A stretch of 64,000 nucleotides of DNA, taken from positions 300,504-364,503 of the forward strand of contig DHWB01000003.1 of the NCBI GenBank assembly GCA_002412965.1, read 5' to 3'. The translations under genes and the position numbers were made by a program. This document shows, piece by piece, positions 24,909-33,963 of the stretch (position 1 is its first letter; the number at the start of each line of letters is the position of its first letter). The DNA is from Desulfomicrobium sp. UBA5193. Lineage in GTDB: Bacteria > Desulfobacterota > Desulfovibrionia > Desulfovibrionales > Desulfomicrobiaceae. The notes under the pieces were generated by a model. It was not told where the DNA came from and did not search any database. It was given only the letters and a program-made list of their open reading frames with translations.

Positions 24909-26186
24909 ATGGCTGCTTTCCCATCGATTCGCCTGTGGCATTCGTGCATATATCTGCTCGTTTTGATTACAGCGGGATGCGGCATGTCGTACCGTGAAAA
25001 GGTTGTTGAACACCCCATTCCTCGTCTTTACGGGACGGAAGACCCGCAATTTTCCCGTACCATGGGGACATTGCTCGGCTCGGAAATCCTCGATGGTAAT
25101 CTCGTTGAGGTGCTGTCGAACGGTGACGAGATCTTTCCCGCCATGCTGCAAGCAATCCGTAGCGCCAAAACAACCATCACCTTCGAAACCTTCATCTATT
25201 GGTCCGGCTCGATCGGCAGCGATTTTTCGAACGCCCTGGCCGAACGTGCTCGCGCAGGCGTCAAGGTTCATGTCCTGCTGGATTGGATCGGCAGTTACAA
25301 GATGGACGCATCTCAGCTCGAATTGATGGAGCAGGCCGGTGTCGAGGTGAAGAAATTTAATAAACCGCACTGGTATCAGTTAGGTCAATTGAACAATCGC
25401 ACACACCGCAAGCTGCTGGTTGTCGACGGACAGATCGGTTTTACGGGCGGTGTTGGAATCGGAGATCAATGGTCTGGGCATGCGCAAGACCCTGAACATT
25501 GGCGCGATTCGCACTATCGGTTCCAAGGTCCCGTGGTGGGGCAGATGCAAGCTGTCTTTATGGACAACTGGATCAAAGTCAGCGGTGATGTACTGCACGG
25601 CCCCGCGTATTTCCCTGCGTTGCAGCCCGTCGGCTCCGGCAAGGCGCACGTGTTCAGCAGCTCTCCGTCAGGGGGAAGCGAAAGCATGCGACTCATGTAC
25701 CTGCTTGCAATCACCGCCGCGAGCCGCACCATTCACCTTTCCACTCCGTACTTCATTCCCGACGCATTGACGATCCAAACACTCACCGATGCCGCAAAGC
25801 GCGGCGTGACCGTCCAGATCATAACAGTCGGCGACCACGCAGACAGTGAGACGGTAAGGCGTGCATCCCGGGCACGCTGGGGCGACTTACTCGAAGCGGG
25901 GATTGAAATACATGAATATCAGCCGACCCTGTACCACTGCAAGGTGATGATCGTCGATGGGCTGTGGACATCGGTGGGTTCGACGAATTTCGACCCCCGT
26001 TCCTTCAGCTTGAATCACGAGGCGAATGTGAACTATTACGACCGCGATTTTGCCCTGCGTCTGATCGAAATTTTTCAAGAAGACCTGGCGCTTTCGCGAC
26101 AGGTAACATTCCAGGAGTGGAAGGACCGGCCGCTTTTTGAAAAATTATGGGAGAATGCTGCATCGCTTCTCGGTTCTCAGCTATGA
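24909..26186 (+). CDS. Phospholipase D/cardiolipin synthase-like lipoprotein
   Basis: The 425-residue protein has a signal with lipobox ITAGC (Cys24). It has two HKD motifs: HRKLLVVDGQIGFTGG near residue 161 and HCKVMIVDGLWTSVGSTNFD near 346. Two HKD repeats define the PLD/cardiolipin synthase superfamily (ClsB-like length). It should act on phospholipids at the periplasmic face or outer membrane. Classical cardiolipin synthases lack a lipobox, so the lipoprotein form is notable. AAGGAG precedes the ATG. It may be followed by a gap in the operon, since no gene starts for ~770 bases. Confidence 0.88.
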   Translation: MAAFPSIRLWHSCIYLLVLITAGCGMSYREKVVEHPIPRLYGTEDPQFSRTMGTLLGSEILDGNLVEVLSNGDEIFPAMLQAIRSAKTTITFETFIYWSGSIGSDFSNALAERARAGVKVHVLLDWIGSYKMDASQLELMEQAGVEVKKFNKPHWYQLGQLNNRTHRKLLVVDGQIGFTGGVGIGDQWSGHAQDPEHWRDSHYRFQGPVVGQMQAVFMDNWIKVSGDVLHGPAYFPALQPVGSGKAHVFSSSPSGGSESMRLMYLLAITAASRTIHLSTPYFIPDALTIQTLTDAAKRGVTVQIITVGDHADSETVRRASRARWGDLLEAGIEIHEYQPTLYHCKVMIVDGLWTSVGSTNFDPRSFSLNHEANVNYYDRDFALRLIEIFQEDLALSRQVTFQEWKDRPLFEKLWENAASLLGSQL

Positions 26187-26521
26187 CTCACGAAACGTTT
26201 GGCTCACCATTCTCGGTTCCGTAACGGCGACCCTCGCGATCTTCTTCGTCGGCCTGACGCGTTTACAAATGCGTCACAACGTGTTTCCGTTATATATGGC
26301 TACTTCGTTAAATATGTCAGATGGCGCTGACGGATTTTTCCTTCCTCTGTCTATTCTCTATTTATTAATTCTTTATAATCAGCAGATTGCGACACTGCAT
26401 CCGCTGGCCTACAATGGCACGCTAGTTGCGACATAGCTTGTTCGCTGAAACATGCACTCACATTTTCGCGCTTTCTGCGAAATTGACAACGGTCTTTTCC
26501 CTGCCATTCGGCTGGGGAGAA
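26187..26521. other. Intergenic stretch without recognisable genes
   Basis: No gene, RNA or repeat was recognised in these ~335 bases between the PLD gene and the catalase fragment. They are AT-richer than the flanks. Confidence 0.4.
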
Positions 26522-26859
26522 AATCAGCCATCATCACTGACTGTTGCCGATGGCTCGATGCTGGAGGCTGACGGACAGCTGGCCGGTACCCGTTCGTGCT
26601 GTACGACGCAGTCGCCGTGATCCTCTCCGACGAAGGGGCACAGGCACTGTCGAAGGAAAGCGCCGCGATCGATTTTGCGCGCGATGCTTTCGGGCATCTC
26701 AAGGCAATCGCCGTCGACAAGGGTGGTCGTGCTCTCTTGAAAACAGCGAATGTTGGACACGACGCGGGCGTCATGGATGCCAGCGACAAAGACGCGTTCA
26801 TCACCGCGGCCGCGACTCGCCAATGGGACCGGGAAAAGTCTGTACGGACATTGGCCTAA
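26522..26859 (+). pseudogene. Catalase (large-subunit KatE type) C-terminal domain fragment
   Basis: Two overlapping frames give DGSMLEADGQLAGT, then LYDAVAVILSDEGAQALSKESAAIDFARDAFGHLKAIAVDKGGRALL. This is the C-terminal flavodoxin/GATase-like domain of large-subunit catalases. A frameshift near 26592 separates the pieces, and the ~600-residue haem-binding part is absent. The gene is therefore dead. Confidence 0.75.
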
Positions 26860-26953
26860 CCACCGATGAAGGGAACGGAGGTTATCAAGTCGCAGCGACT
26901 GGAATCACTCGTCTCTTCATTTGCAACAGGCTCACAAAGCAGACAAAACCAAA

Positions 26954-27766
26954 ATGATAAAATCCGGCTCCACTGCCCCCGCTCCTTCCTCCGCCACAGG
27001 CATGAAAAGAGCCTTGCTGGGTATCGCGGCAGGCATTGTGTTCGTCGGCCTGATCCTCGCGGTGCTCGTCTATTTTGATCTCCACGAGCAGCTGGTCGAA
27101 TTGCTGGAGTGGATAGATGCGCAGGGTGCCATGGCAGGGGTCTACTTCATCCTGCTGCTGGCGGCGGTGGTGGTCCTGCTGCTGCCGGGCATCTTCCTTA
27201 CCACAGGCGCAGGCTTCGTGTTCGGCGTCTTCGAGGGAACCGTGCTGGTCGTGGCGGGTACCGTCATTGGTGCGTCCCTGGCCTTCCTGATCGCGCGCCA
27301 CCTGTTCGGCGAGCGCGCCTCGCGGTTCATCGTCAGCCGCAGCAATCTGCAGGTCGTCAGCGACGAAATGGCGCGTCACGACCTCAAAATCGTAATGCTG
27401 ACCCGGCTGATCCCGTTCTTTCCTGGCAAGATTTCCAATTATTTCTTCGGCCTGACAAAGTTCACCTTCAAGGGCTTCGTGCTGGGCTCGCTGATCGGTT
27501 TCATTCCGTTTTCGCTGCACAACGTTTACCTGGGCTCGATCACCGCCGATCTGGCAAGCCTGAGCCGGGGCGAGGTGGAGCGTTCGCCGCTGCTGTGGAC
27601 GCTCTATGGCCTGGGGTTTGTCGCGACGATCGTTGCGCTGCTCTATTTCAACAATCTGGCGCGACGGGCTCTGGCAGCATATTCGCAGGAAAGCGCCCGT
27701 GTGCAGGGCGGTAAGCATGCACCTGATGCGAAGACAGCAGCAGAGCCCACCAAGGACAGTTCATGA
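26954..27766 (+). CDS. VTT/TVP38-TMEM64 (DedA-like) membrane protein
   Basis: The ~270-residue inner-membrane protein has the family core GIFLTTGAGFVFGVFEGTVLVVAGTVIGASLAFLIAR, followed by LTRLIPFFPGKISNYFFGLTKF. Family members handle lipid scrambling or envelope homeostasis. ATG 26954 is the likely start; TTG 26921 and ATG 27002 are alternatives, and none has a good RBS. Its stop overlaps the next start as ATGA, so it leads a coupled operon with a glycosidase, a GT4 glycosyltransferase and a phosphatase-nuclease fusion. Confidence 0.83.
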   Translation: MIKSGSTAPAPSSATGMKRALLGIAAGIVFVGLILAVLVYFDLHEQLVELLEWIDAQGAMAGVYFILLLAAVVVLLLPGIFLTTGAGFVFGVFEGTVLVVAGTVIGASLAFLIARHLFGERASRFIVSRSNLQVVSDEMARHDLKIVMLTRLIPFFPGKISNYFFGLTKFTFKGFVLGSLIGFIPFSLHNVYLGSITADLASLSRGEVERSPLLWTLYGLGFVATIVALLYFNNLARRALAAYSQESARVQGGKHAPDAKTAAEPTKDSS

Positions 27767-30030
27767 AATTTTCCAAATGGACCTTTTGGCAATACCTCAT
27801 CACGCGCGCAGCGCGGCGCCAGGGCTTCCTGGATCCGATCGAACTGCTCGCACGCCTGCGCAGTTTCGCGCAGCCCTCCGAAGTGGGCGAGCCGGTTGAA
27901 CTCTTGCGTGCCGGCGTCGTGTTCCATGCGCGCGGCCTGATCAATAGCCGCGTGATCCAATACAACCTGGACTGGGTGTGGCCCTACTGGGTCGAGCGCC
28001 AGTTCAACCCCCATGACGAATCATTCATTCCACGCGCATTTTCTGTTTCGCATATCAACCTCACCCATCGCAACTGGACCGCGCTCGGCTATCCCGACTG
28101 TGAGGAATTTCCCTTGGTTGATCCGTGCGGCCTCCTGACGCCCTGCCTGGACGGCTGGTCGCTCGATGGCTGGGTCTGTACGGAAGAGGGGGGCAACCTG
28201 TTTCCGTCGCGTACCCTGGACGGTACCCAGCGGCAGGACCTGTCCCGCGGCCTGACGATCACGACACGGGTCCGGCAGGGGGACCTGATGCTGAGTAGTA
28301 CGGCGAGCGTCGAACTCGAGGACGGGAGGCCGGTGTGCGTACTGACGCTGACGGGCCGGGCCGATACGCCCGCCTGGCTGGTGCTCGCCTTGCGCCCGGC
28401 CAATACGGAAGGGATCAGCTTCATCAATGATGTGGTTCTTTCCCCTGATCGCACGACCTGGGTCGTGAACGACGAACAGAGCGTGGCGTTCAGTGCGCCG
28501 GCAGAGCGCCACCTGGTCTCCGACTATGGCCATGGCGATGTCGCGCTCCATTTGAAGCAGGCGCATGCCCGCGCCGCGCTCGATGAGCGCAGCGAGGGCA
28601 GTTGCGACCGTGGCATGGTGACGGCGGCCGTGCTGTTCGCGATACCCGAAGGCGGCGAAAGGATTTTGACTGCCCGTATTCCACTGTCGCACACGGCATC
28701 CGTGCTGGCGGAAAATGCCTGGCCAGATCTGCGAGCAAGCGCATGCACGCTGCAGTGCCCCGATCGCAAGTATCAGGAACTCTATGATGCGGCGATCACG
28801 TCGCTGATTCTGCACTCGCCGGGCGATGTGTATCCGGGCCCATCGACCTACAGGCGCTTCTGGTTTCGCGATGCCGTCTACATCATTCATGCCCTGCTGT
28901 GCGTGGGCCTTGAACCGCGTGCCGCACGCGCACTGAGCCGCTTTCCCGAGCGGCAAACCCAACTCGGCTATTTTCGTTCGCAGGATGGCGAGTGGGATTC
29001 CAACGGCGAGGTTCTGTGGATCCTGCAACGCTACCAGCAACTCAGCGGCAAGAAACTGAGCGCTGACTGGCACAACGTGATTGCCCGCGGCGCGCGCTGG
29101 ATCATGCGCAAACGGCTTTCCGGCACGCTCGATGCGCCACATGCAGGCTTGCTGCCGGCCGGCTTCAGTGCCGAGCACCTCGGTCCGAACGATTATTACT
29201 ACTGGGACGACTTCTGGGGCATCGCCGGGCTGCATAGCGCCAGCGACATGGTCCGCAGCCTGGATCCCGAGATGGCAGCCGAGTTCACGCACGCCGCCGC
29301 CGATTTCACCGCGGCGGTGGACCGCAGTCTGGTTTTCTGTGCGCAGCGGCTGGGACGTCCGGGCATGCCGGCTTCGCCTTACCGGCGGCTCGATTCCGGT
29401 GCCATCGGCTCACTCGTGTCCGGCTACCCCTTGCAGCAGCTTGCCGCGGATGACCCACGGCTGCTCGACTGTGCGGATTATCTGCTGAAATCTTGTTTCA
29501 TCGATGGCGCTTTTTTTCAGGACATGATCCATTCTGGCCTGAACGCGTATCTGACCCTGCACGTGGCGCAGGTGTTGCTGCGTGCGAGCGACCCCCGGTA
29601 CCAGGAACTGATGGACGCGGTGGCAGGCCTCGCTACGCCGACGGGCCAATGGCCTGAAGCGATCCATCCGCGTACCGGGGGAGGGTGCATGGGCGATGGC
29701 CACCATGTGTGGGCAGCGGCCGAATGGGTCCTCATGGTGCGCAACTGCTTTGTGCGCGAAGAGGGCGACCGCCTGATTCTGTGCGCGGGCATTGGCGAGC
29801 GCTGGCTGCAGGTGGGCAGTCCCGTGCTGTTCGGTCCGGCTCCCACCTGCTTCGGTCCGGTGTCGATTACCCTGAGTCCGCTCCCAGATACCGGCATCGA
29901 AATCGTGCTGCAGGCGGCATGGCACGATCAGGAACCCGCCATCGACGTGCGCCTCCCTGGTTATGAGCCTGTCACGCTGGAACGCAATGCCACCACCGTC
30001 ACCCTGAAAAAAGAGGAGATCCCTGCATGA
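27763..30030 (+). CDS. Glycogen-debranching-like (alpha/alpha)6 glycosidase
   Basis: The 755-residue cytoplasmic protein has an N-terminal beta-rich region (~40-330). A C-terminal helical-barrel glycosidase domain (~340-690) contains TYRRFWFRDAVYIIHALL, GEWDSNGEVLWILQRY, YYYWDDFWGIAGL and GQWPEAIHP, as in amylo-alpha-1,6-glucosidase and GH15/GH63-like enzymes. A glucan or glucosyl-lipid substrate is inferred. It overlaps its neighbours by four bases on both sides (ATGA), implying equimolar production with the VTT protein and the GT4 enzyme. Confidence 0.78.
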   Translation: MKFSKWTFWQYLITRAARRQGFLDPIELLARLRSFAQPSEVGEPVELLRAGVVFHARGLINSRVIQYNLDWVWPYWVERQFNPHDESFIPRAFSVSHINLTHRNWTALGYPDCEEFPLVDPCGLLTPCLDGWSLDGWVCTEEGGNLFPSRTLDGTQRQDLSRGLTITTRVRQGDLMLSSTASVELEDGRPVCVLTLTGRADTPAWLVLALRPANTEGISFINDVVLSPDRTTWVVNDEQSVAFSAPAERHLVSDYGHGDVALHLKQAHARAALDERSEGSCDRGMVTAAVLFAIPEGGERILTARIPLSHTASVLAENAWPDLRASACTLQCPDRKYQELYDAAITSLILHSPGDVYPGPSTYRRFWFRDAVYIIHALLCVGLEPRAARALSRFPERQTQLGYFRSQDGEWDSNGEVLWILQRYQQLSGKKLSADWHNVIARGARWIMRKRLSGTLDAPHAGLLPAGFSAEHLGPNDYYYWDDFWGIAGLHSASDMVRSLDPEMAAEFTHAAADFTAAVDRSLVFCAQRLGRPGMPASPYRRLDSGAIGSLVSGYPLQQLAADDPRLLDCADYLLKSCFIDGAFFQDMIHSGLNAYLTLHVAQVLLRASDPRYQELMDAVAGLATPTGQWPEAIHPRTGGGCMGDGHHVWAAAEWVLMVRNCFVREEGDRLILCAGIGERWLQVGSPVLFGPAPTCFGPVSITLSPLPDTGIEIVLQAAWHDQEPAIDVRLPGYEPVTLERNATTVTLKKEEIPA

Positions 30031-31322
30031 ACATCGCGTTACTCACCAATACCTTTACCCCGCACGTGGGGGGAGTGGCGCGCTCGGTGGAAGCGTTCGC
30101 GAAGGCGTACCGGGAGCTCGGTCATCGTGTACTGGTCGTGGCGCCGGAATTCGAGGATGCGCCAGAGTACGAAACCGATGTCTTCCGCATTCCCGCAATC
30201 CAGAATTTCAACGGCAGCGACTTTTCGGTGGTGCTGCCGATACCGAGCGGACTGTACGAGAAAATGGAAGAATTCAACCCCGACATCATCCACTCCCAGC
30301 ACCCCTTCCTGCTCGGCATGACCGCGGTACGCATCGCGCGAACGCTCGACCTGCCGCTGGTGTTCACCCACCACACGCTTTACGAGCAGTACACGCATTA
30401 TGTTCCGGGCGATTCACCGGCGATGAAGCGCTTCATCATCGAGCTGTCCACCCGCTATGCGAATCTCGCCGACCAGGTGTTTGCGCCCAGCGAGAGTATT
30501 CGCGACATGCTGATCGAGCGTGGTGTCACCTCGCCCGTGCTGGTGGTGCCGACAGGCGTCAGCGTGGAGCGCTTTGCATATGGCAATGGCTCAGGATTCC
30601 TGATGAAAAAGCACATCCATGAAGATGCGTTCGTGGTGGGGCATATGGGACGCCTGGCCCCTGAAAAGAATCTGGAATTTCTGGCCAGATCGGTTGTGGC
30701 CTTCATGAAGGAGCATGGCAAGGCGGTGTTCCTAGTGGTCGGCTCTGGATCGTCGCAGGAAGCGATAGAGCAGCTCTTTGCCGAAGCGGGCATGAGCGAC
30801 CGCCTGTACATGTGCGGCGTGCTGGAGAAGGACGACCTCGCCGATGCGCTCAATGCGATGAGCGTGTTCGCGTTTGCGTCGAAAAGCGAAACCCAGGGCA
30901 TGGTCCTGACCGAAGCGATGGCTGCAGGCCTGCCGGTGGTTGCGCTCGATGCGCCAGGCGTCAGGGAAGTCGTCGTGGACGCGAGCAACGGGCGGTTGCT
31001 CAGGGTGGAAACGGAGGAAACCTTCGTCGCAGCGCTACAGTGGGTGCATGCGCGCTCACGCGACGAGAGAGACGCTCTGATCGCTGCCGCGCGCGCCACG
31101 GCCGAAGCCTTTTCCATGGCCGCTTCCGCGCGCAAGGCGCTTGCGGCGTATGAAAACCTGCAGCCCGATCCGGCCACCCGGCATCATGAGGATGAACTCG
31201 GCTGGGACCAGATCAGGGCCCGCATCTATGCCGAGTGGGATATTCTGAAGACGGTTGCGCAGGCTGGCGATGAAGCCCTAAGCGAGAGCTTCTCCGCCTC
31301 CGACGAGGAGGTGAAGGAATGA
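30027..31322 (+). CDS. GT4 glycosyltransferase (glucosyl-diacylglycerol synthase-like)
   Basis: The 431-residue GT-B protein starts NIALLTNTFTPHVGGVARSV and has HSQHPFLLG, THHTLYEQYTHYVP, HMGRLAPEKNLEFL and the E-x7-E type motif KSETQGMVLTEAMAAGLPVVALDAPGVREV. These are typical of enzymes that glucosylate diacylglycerol or similar lipids using a nucleotide sugar. Coupled by an ATGA overlap to the glycosidase upstream. With the VTT protein and downstream phosphatase it suggests a glycolipid pathway. Confidence 0.88.
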   Translation: MNIALLTNTFTPHVGGVARSVEAFAKAYRELGHRVLVVAPEFEDAPEYETDVFRIPAIQNFNGSDFSVVLPIPSGLYEKMEEFNPDIIHSQHPFLLGMTAVRIARTLDLPLVFTHHTLYEQYTHYVPGDSPAMKRFIIELSTRYANLADQVFAPSESIRDMLIERGVTSPVLVVPTGVSVERFAYGNGSGFLMKKHIHEDAFVVGHMGRLAPEKNLEFLARSVVAFMKEHGKAVFLVVGSGSSQEAIEQLFAEAGMSDRLYMCGVLEKDDLADALNAMSVFAFASKSETQGMVLTEAMAAGLPVVALDAPGVREVVVDASNGRLLRVETEETFVAALQWVHARSRDERDALIAAARATAEAFSMAASARKALAAYENLQPDPATRHHEDELGWDQIRARIYAEWDILKTVAQAGDEALSESFSASDEEVKE

Positions 31323-31390
31323 TGCGTCCGGATGAACGTGGCACTGCCATTTCAGGGCGAGTCTGTGGCGGCAAGAGAGCCACCGCATGA
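31319..31390 (+). CDS. 23-residue bridging open frame (possible coupling peptide)
   Basis: An open frame MMRPDERGTAISGRVCGGKRATA starts at the ATGA that ends the GT4 gene, with GAGGAGG just upstream. It ends at an ATGA that contains the start of the phosphatase-nuclease gene. Both junctions being ATGA suggests ribosomes can pass through the whole operon by termination-reinitiation. Whether the peptide itself does anything is unknown. Confidence 0.35.
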   Translation: MMRPDERGTAISGRVCGGKRATA

Positions 31391-33888
31391 TCGGCAGGAT
31401 CGAGGCGCGTCTGCGCCTGCTGCGCCGCAAGTTCAGCCGTACGCACTGGCTGCTGCGCTTCCTGCATCTGTCGGTCTCCGAGGGGCCTGCAAACCGGCCC
31501 GGCCTGGTGATGGTGCAGATCGACGGCCTGTCTCTGGACCAGTTCAACCATGCCCTGGACAAGGGTAAGCTTCCCTTCCTGAAGCGCCTGATCAAACGGG
31601 AAAACTACCAGGTGCATACGCAGTATTCAGGCTTGCCGTCTTCGACTCCCGCCGTGCAGGGAGAACTTTTCTACGGGATAAAAACCGTCGTGCCAGCCTT
31701 TTCGTTCCTGGATCGCGAGAACGGTCAAATGGTCCGCATGATCGAACCGACGACGGCGCAACAGATGGAAGAAGAACTGCACAAGCAACTGGCCAGGGAC
31801 GGCGTCGATTCGCTTTGCACGGGCGGAAGTTCGTACTCGAATATTTTCGGTGGCGGTGTGGACCCGGATGAAGCGCATTTCTGCGCCTCTTCATTGGGCT
31901 GGGGTTCCGCGTTGCGGGCCGCCAACCCCTTCGCGCTGCTGTTTATGCTTGTCACCAACATAAATAGTGTGCTCCGGATCCTGATTCTGCTGGTCGTGGA
32001 ACTGGTGATAGCGCTGGTCGATTTGGTTCGTGGCCTGTACGACGGCCGCAATTACATCCGCGAACTCAAATTCATCCCGGCCCGGGTTGCGGTCTGTGTC
32101 CTGCTGCGTGAGCTGTGTGTGATCGGCGGCAAGATGGACATACAGCGCGGTCTGCCGATCGTGCACATCAATTTTCTGGGCTATGACGAACAGTCTCACC
32201 GCCGCGGGCCCGACTCCAAATTTGCCCACTGGACTCTCAAGGGCATCGACAACGCCGTGAAACGGCTGTGGCACGAGGCCGCCCATGCGCACAGACGGGA
32301 TTATGAAGTGTGGGTCTATTCCGATCACGGCCAGAGCCGGGCCACATCCTATTTCAAGCTGCAGGGCTACGATATCCAGGAGGCAGCCAGTGCGGCGTAT
32401 GCCGGCCTCGATGAAAGCGTGCCGATTGTTGCAGACAGGAAACGCGGGCTCAGTGAAGAAGCACAGCGAGCCAGGTTGCTCGGCGGTCGCAAGGTCGAAC
32501 AGCTGTTCTCAGCGGAGAACGGCAGCGGCGAAAGCCATGAGAAGGTGCAGGTCGTCGGGCTTGGTCCCGTAGGCTTTGTCTATTTTCCCGAACCGCTGGA
32601 GCAGGCCGAACTGGGCCGTGCAGCGCAAGCCCTCGTCAACCGGTACAAAGTGCCCGTGGTCGTCACCAGCGGCGGGGAAGAGCAATTGCGAGTCTGGACC
32701 GCAGCCGGGGAGTTCCTGCTGCCGCAACAGACCGCTGAGTTGTTCGGCGAGGATCATCCATTCATCGATGTCATCGGTGAAGATCTGGAAAGACTGTGTC
32801 GTCATCGGCATGCGGGAGATCTGACCCTGCTCGGTTGGTGCAAGGGCGTTGCGCCGATCACCTTCACCGATGAAAACGGCTCGCATGCGGGGCTGACGCC
32901 TGAGGAAACGCGGGCCTTCAGCCTGCTGCCCATCGATGCGCCGCTACCGGACAGCACGCGTGGTTATTACCGGCCATCCGAGCTGCGTGAAGCGGCACTG
33001 CACCATCTCGGCCGCCCGGCACCGGCGACTCTCGCGAGACGGACGCGGGCCAGGGGCGACAGTCCGGCTCCCAATCCGGAACAATTGCGCGTGTTGACGT
33101 ACAACGTGCATAGCTGCGTCGGCGTCGACGGCAAGCTTGCGTCGGAACGCATTGCGCGCGTGATCGCCCGTGCCAATCCGGATGTGGTGGCCCTGCAGGA
33201 GCTCGACGTAGGCCGCAAGCGCACAGGCGGCGAGGATCAGGCGAAACGGATCGCGGACTATCTGGAGATGCAGTACCACTTTTATCCCCATATTCATGCT
33301 GAGGATGAAAAATACGGCGATGCGATCCTGACGCACCTGCCGATGCGCGTCATCAAGACCGGGCCATTGCCTGGACATCTGCCGGGTGACAAGCTGGAAC
33401 CACGTGGTGCGATCTGGGTTGCGGTCGATTTGCATGGCACTGAGGTGAATATCGTCAACACGCATCTGGGGCTGACATCACGTGAACGCATGGTCCAGAT
33501 CGAAGCCTTGCTGGGCGATGAATGGCTGGGCAGACTGAACGCAGACCAGCCGGTGATCCTGTGCGGCGACTTCAACACCGTGCCGTCATCGAAGGGCTAC
33601 AAGCTGCTGCGCAGCAGATTCCTCGACGCACAGGCGGAACTCAAAGAGTATCGACCGGTCTGCACGTTCTACAGCCGCCTGCCGAGTTTCCGGATAGACC
33701 ATGTGTTCATCCAACCCGGCATCGGGGTGACCGGCATCACGGTGCCGTGCTCGGAACTGGCCAAGGTCGCCTCCGACCATCTCCCACTTATCGCCGATCT
33801 CACGATTCCTTGCCCGGACTCAGCGTTTTCCGAGGATCCACACGACATGGAAGATACACGGAATATGGCCGCGCGATCTCGGGGGTAG
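31387..33888 (+). CDS. Alkaline-phosphatase-superfamily domain fused to EEP nuclease/phosphatase domain
   Basis: The 833-residue protein joins two hydrolases. Residues ~35-340 resemble nucleotide pyrophosphatase/phosphodiesterases: VMVQIDGLSLDQFNHAL, GLPSSTPAVQ (nucleophile Ser or Thr), HINFLGYDEQSHRRGP and WVYSDHGQS. A hydrophobic segment lies near 205-220. Residues ~565-830 are an endonuclease/exonuclease/phosphatase domain: LRVLTYNVHSCVG, VVALQELDVG, VNTHLGL, LCGDFNTVPSS and SDHLPLIADL. EEP members include nucleases, sphingomyelinases and inositol phosphatases. A lipid head-group or glycolipid substrate fits the operon, but this is inference. Confidence 0.8.
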   Translation: MIGRIEARLRLLRRKFSRTHWLLRFLHLSVSEGPANRPGLVMVQIDGLSLDQFNHALDKGKLPFLKRLIKRENYQVHTQYSGLPSSTPAVQGELFYGIKTVVPAFSFLDRENGQMVRMIEPTTAQQMEEELHKQLARDGVDSLCTGGSSYSNIFGGGVDPDEAHFCASSLGWGSALRAANPFALLFMLVTNINSVLRILILLVVELVIALVDLVRGLYDGRNYIRELKFIPARVAVCVLLRELCVIGGKMDIQRGLPIVHINFLGYDEQSHRRGPDSKFAHWTLKGIDNAVKRLWHEAAHAHRRDYEVWVYSDHGQSRATSYFKLQGYDIQEAASAAYAGLDESVPIVADRKRGLSEEAQRARLLGGRKVEQLFSAENGSGESHEKVQVVGLGPVGFVYFPEPLEQAELGRAAQALVNRYKVPVVVTSGGEEQLRVWTAAGEFLLPQQTAELFGEDHPFIDVIGEDLERLCRHRHAGDLTLLGWCKGVAPITFTDENGSHAGLTPEETRAFSLLPIDAPLPDSTRGYYRPSELREAALHHLGRPAPATLARRTRARGDSPAPNPEQLRVLTYNVHSCVGVDGKLASERIARVIARANPDVVALQELDVGRKRTGGEDQAKRIADYLEMQYHFYPHIHAEDEKYGDAILTHLPMRVIKTGPLPGHLPGDKLEPRGAIWVAVDLHGTEVNIVNTHLGLTSRERMVQIEALLGDEWLGRLNADQPVILCGDFNTVPSSKGYKLLRSRFLDAQAELKEYRPVCTFYSRLPSFRIDHVFIQPGIGVTGITVPCSELAKVASDHLPLIADLTIPCPDSAFSEDPHDMEDTRNMAARSRG

Positions 33889-33963
33889 CATCTTGAATCT
33901 TGAATTTTTCGGGCCGGAATTTCAGTTTCGTCATCAACCCTCAAGACGGATGGGTACGCGCTA

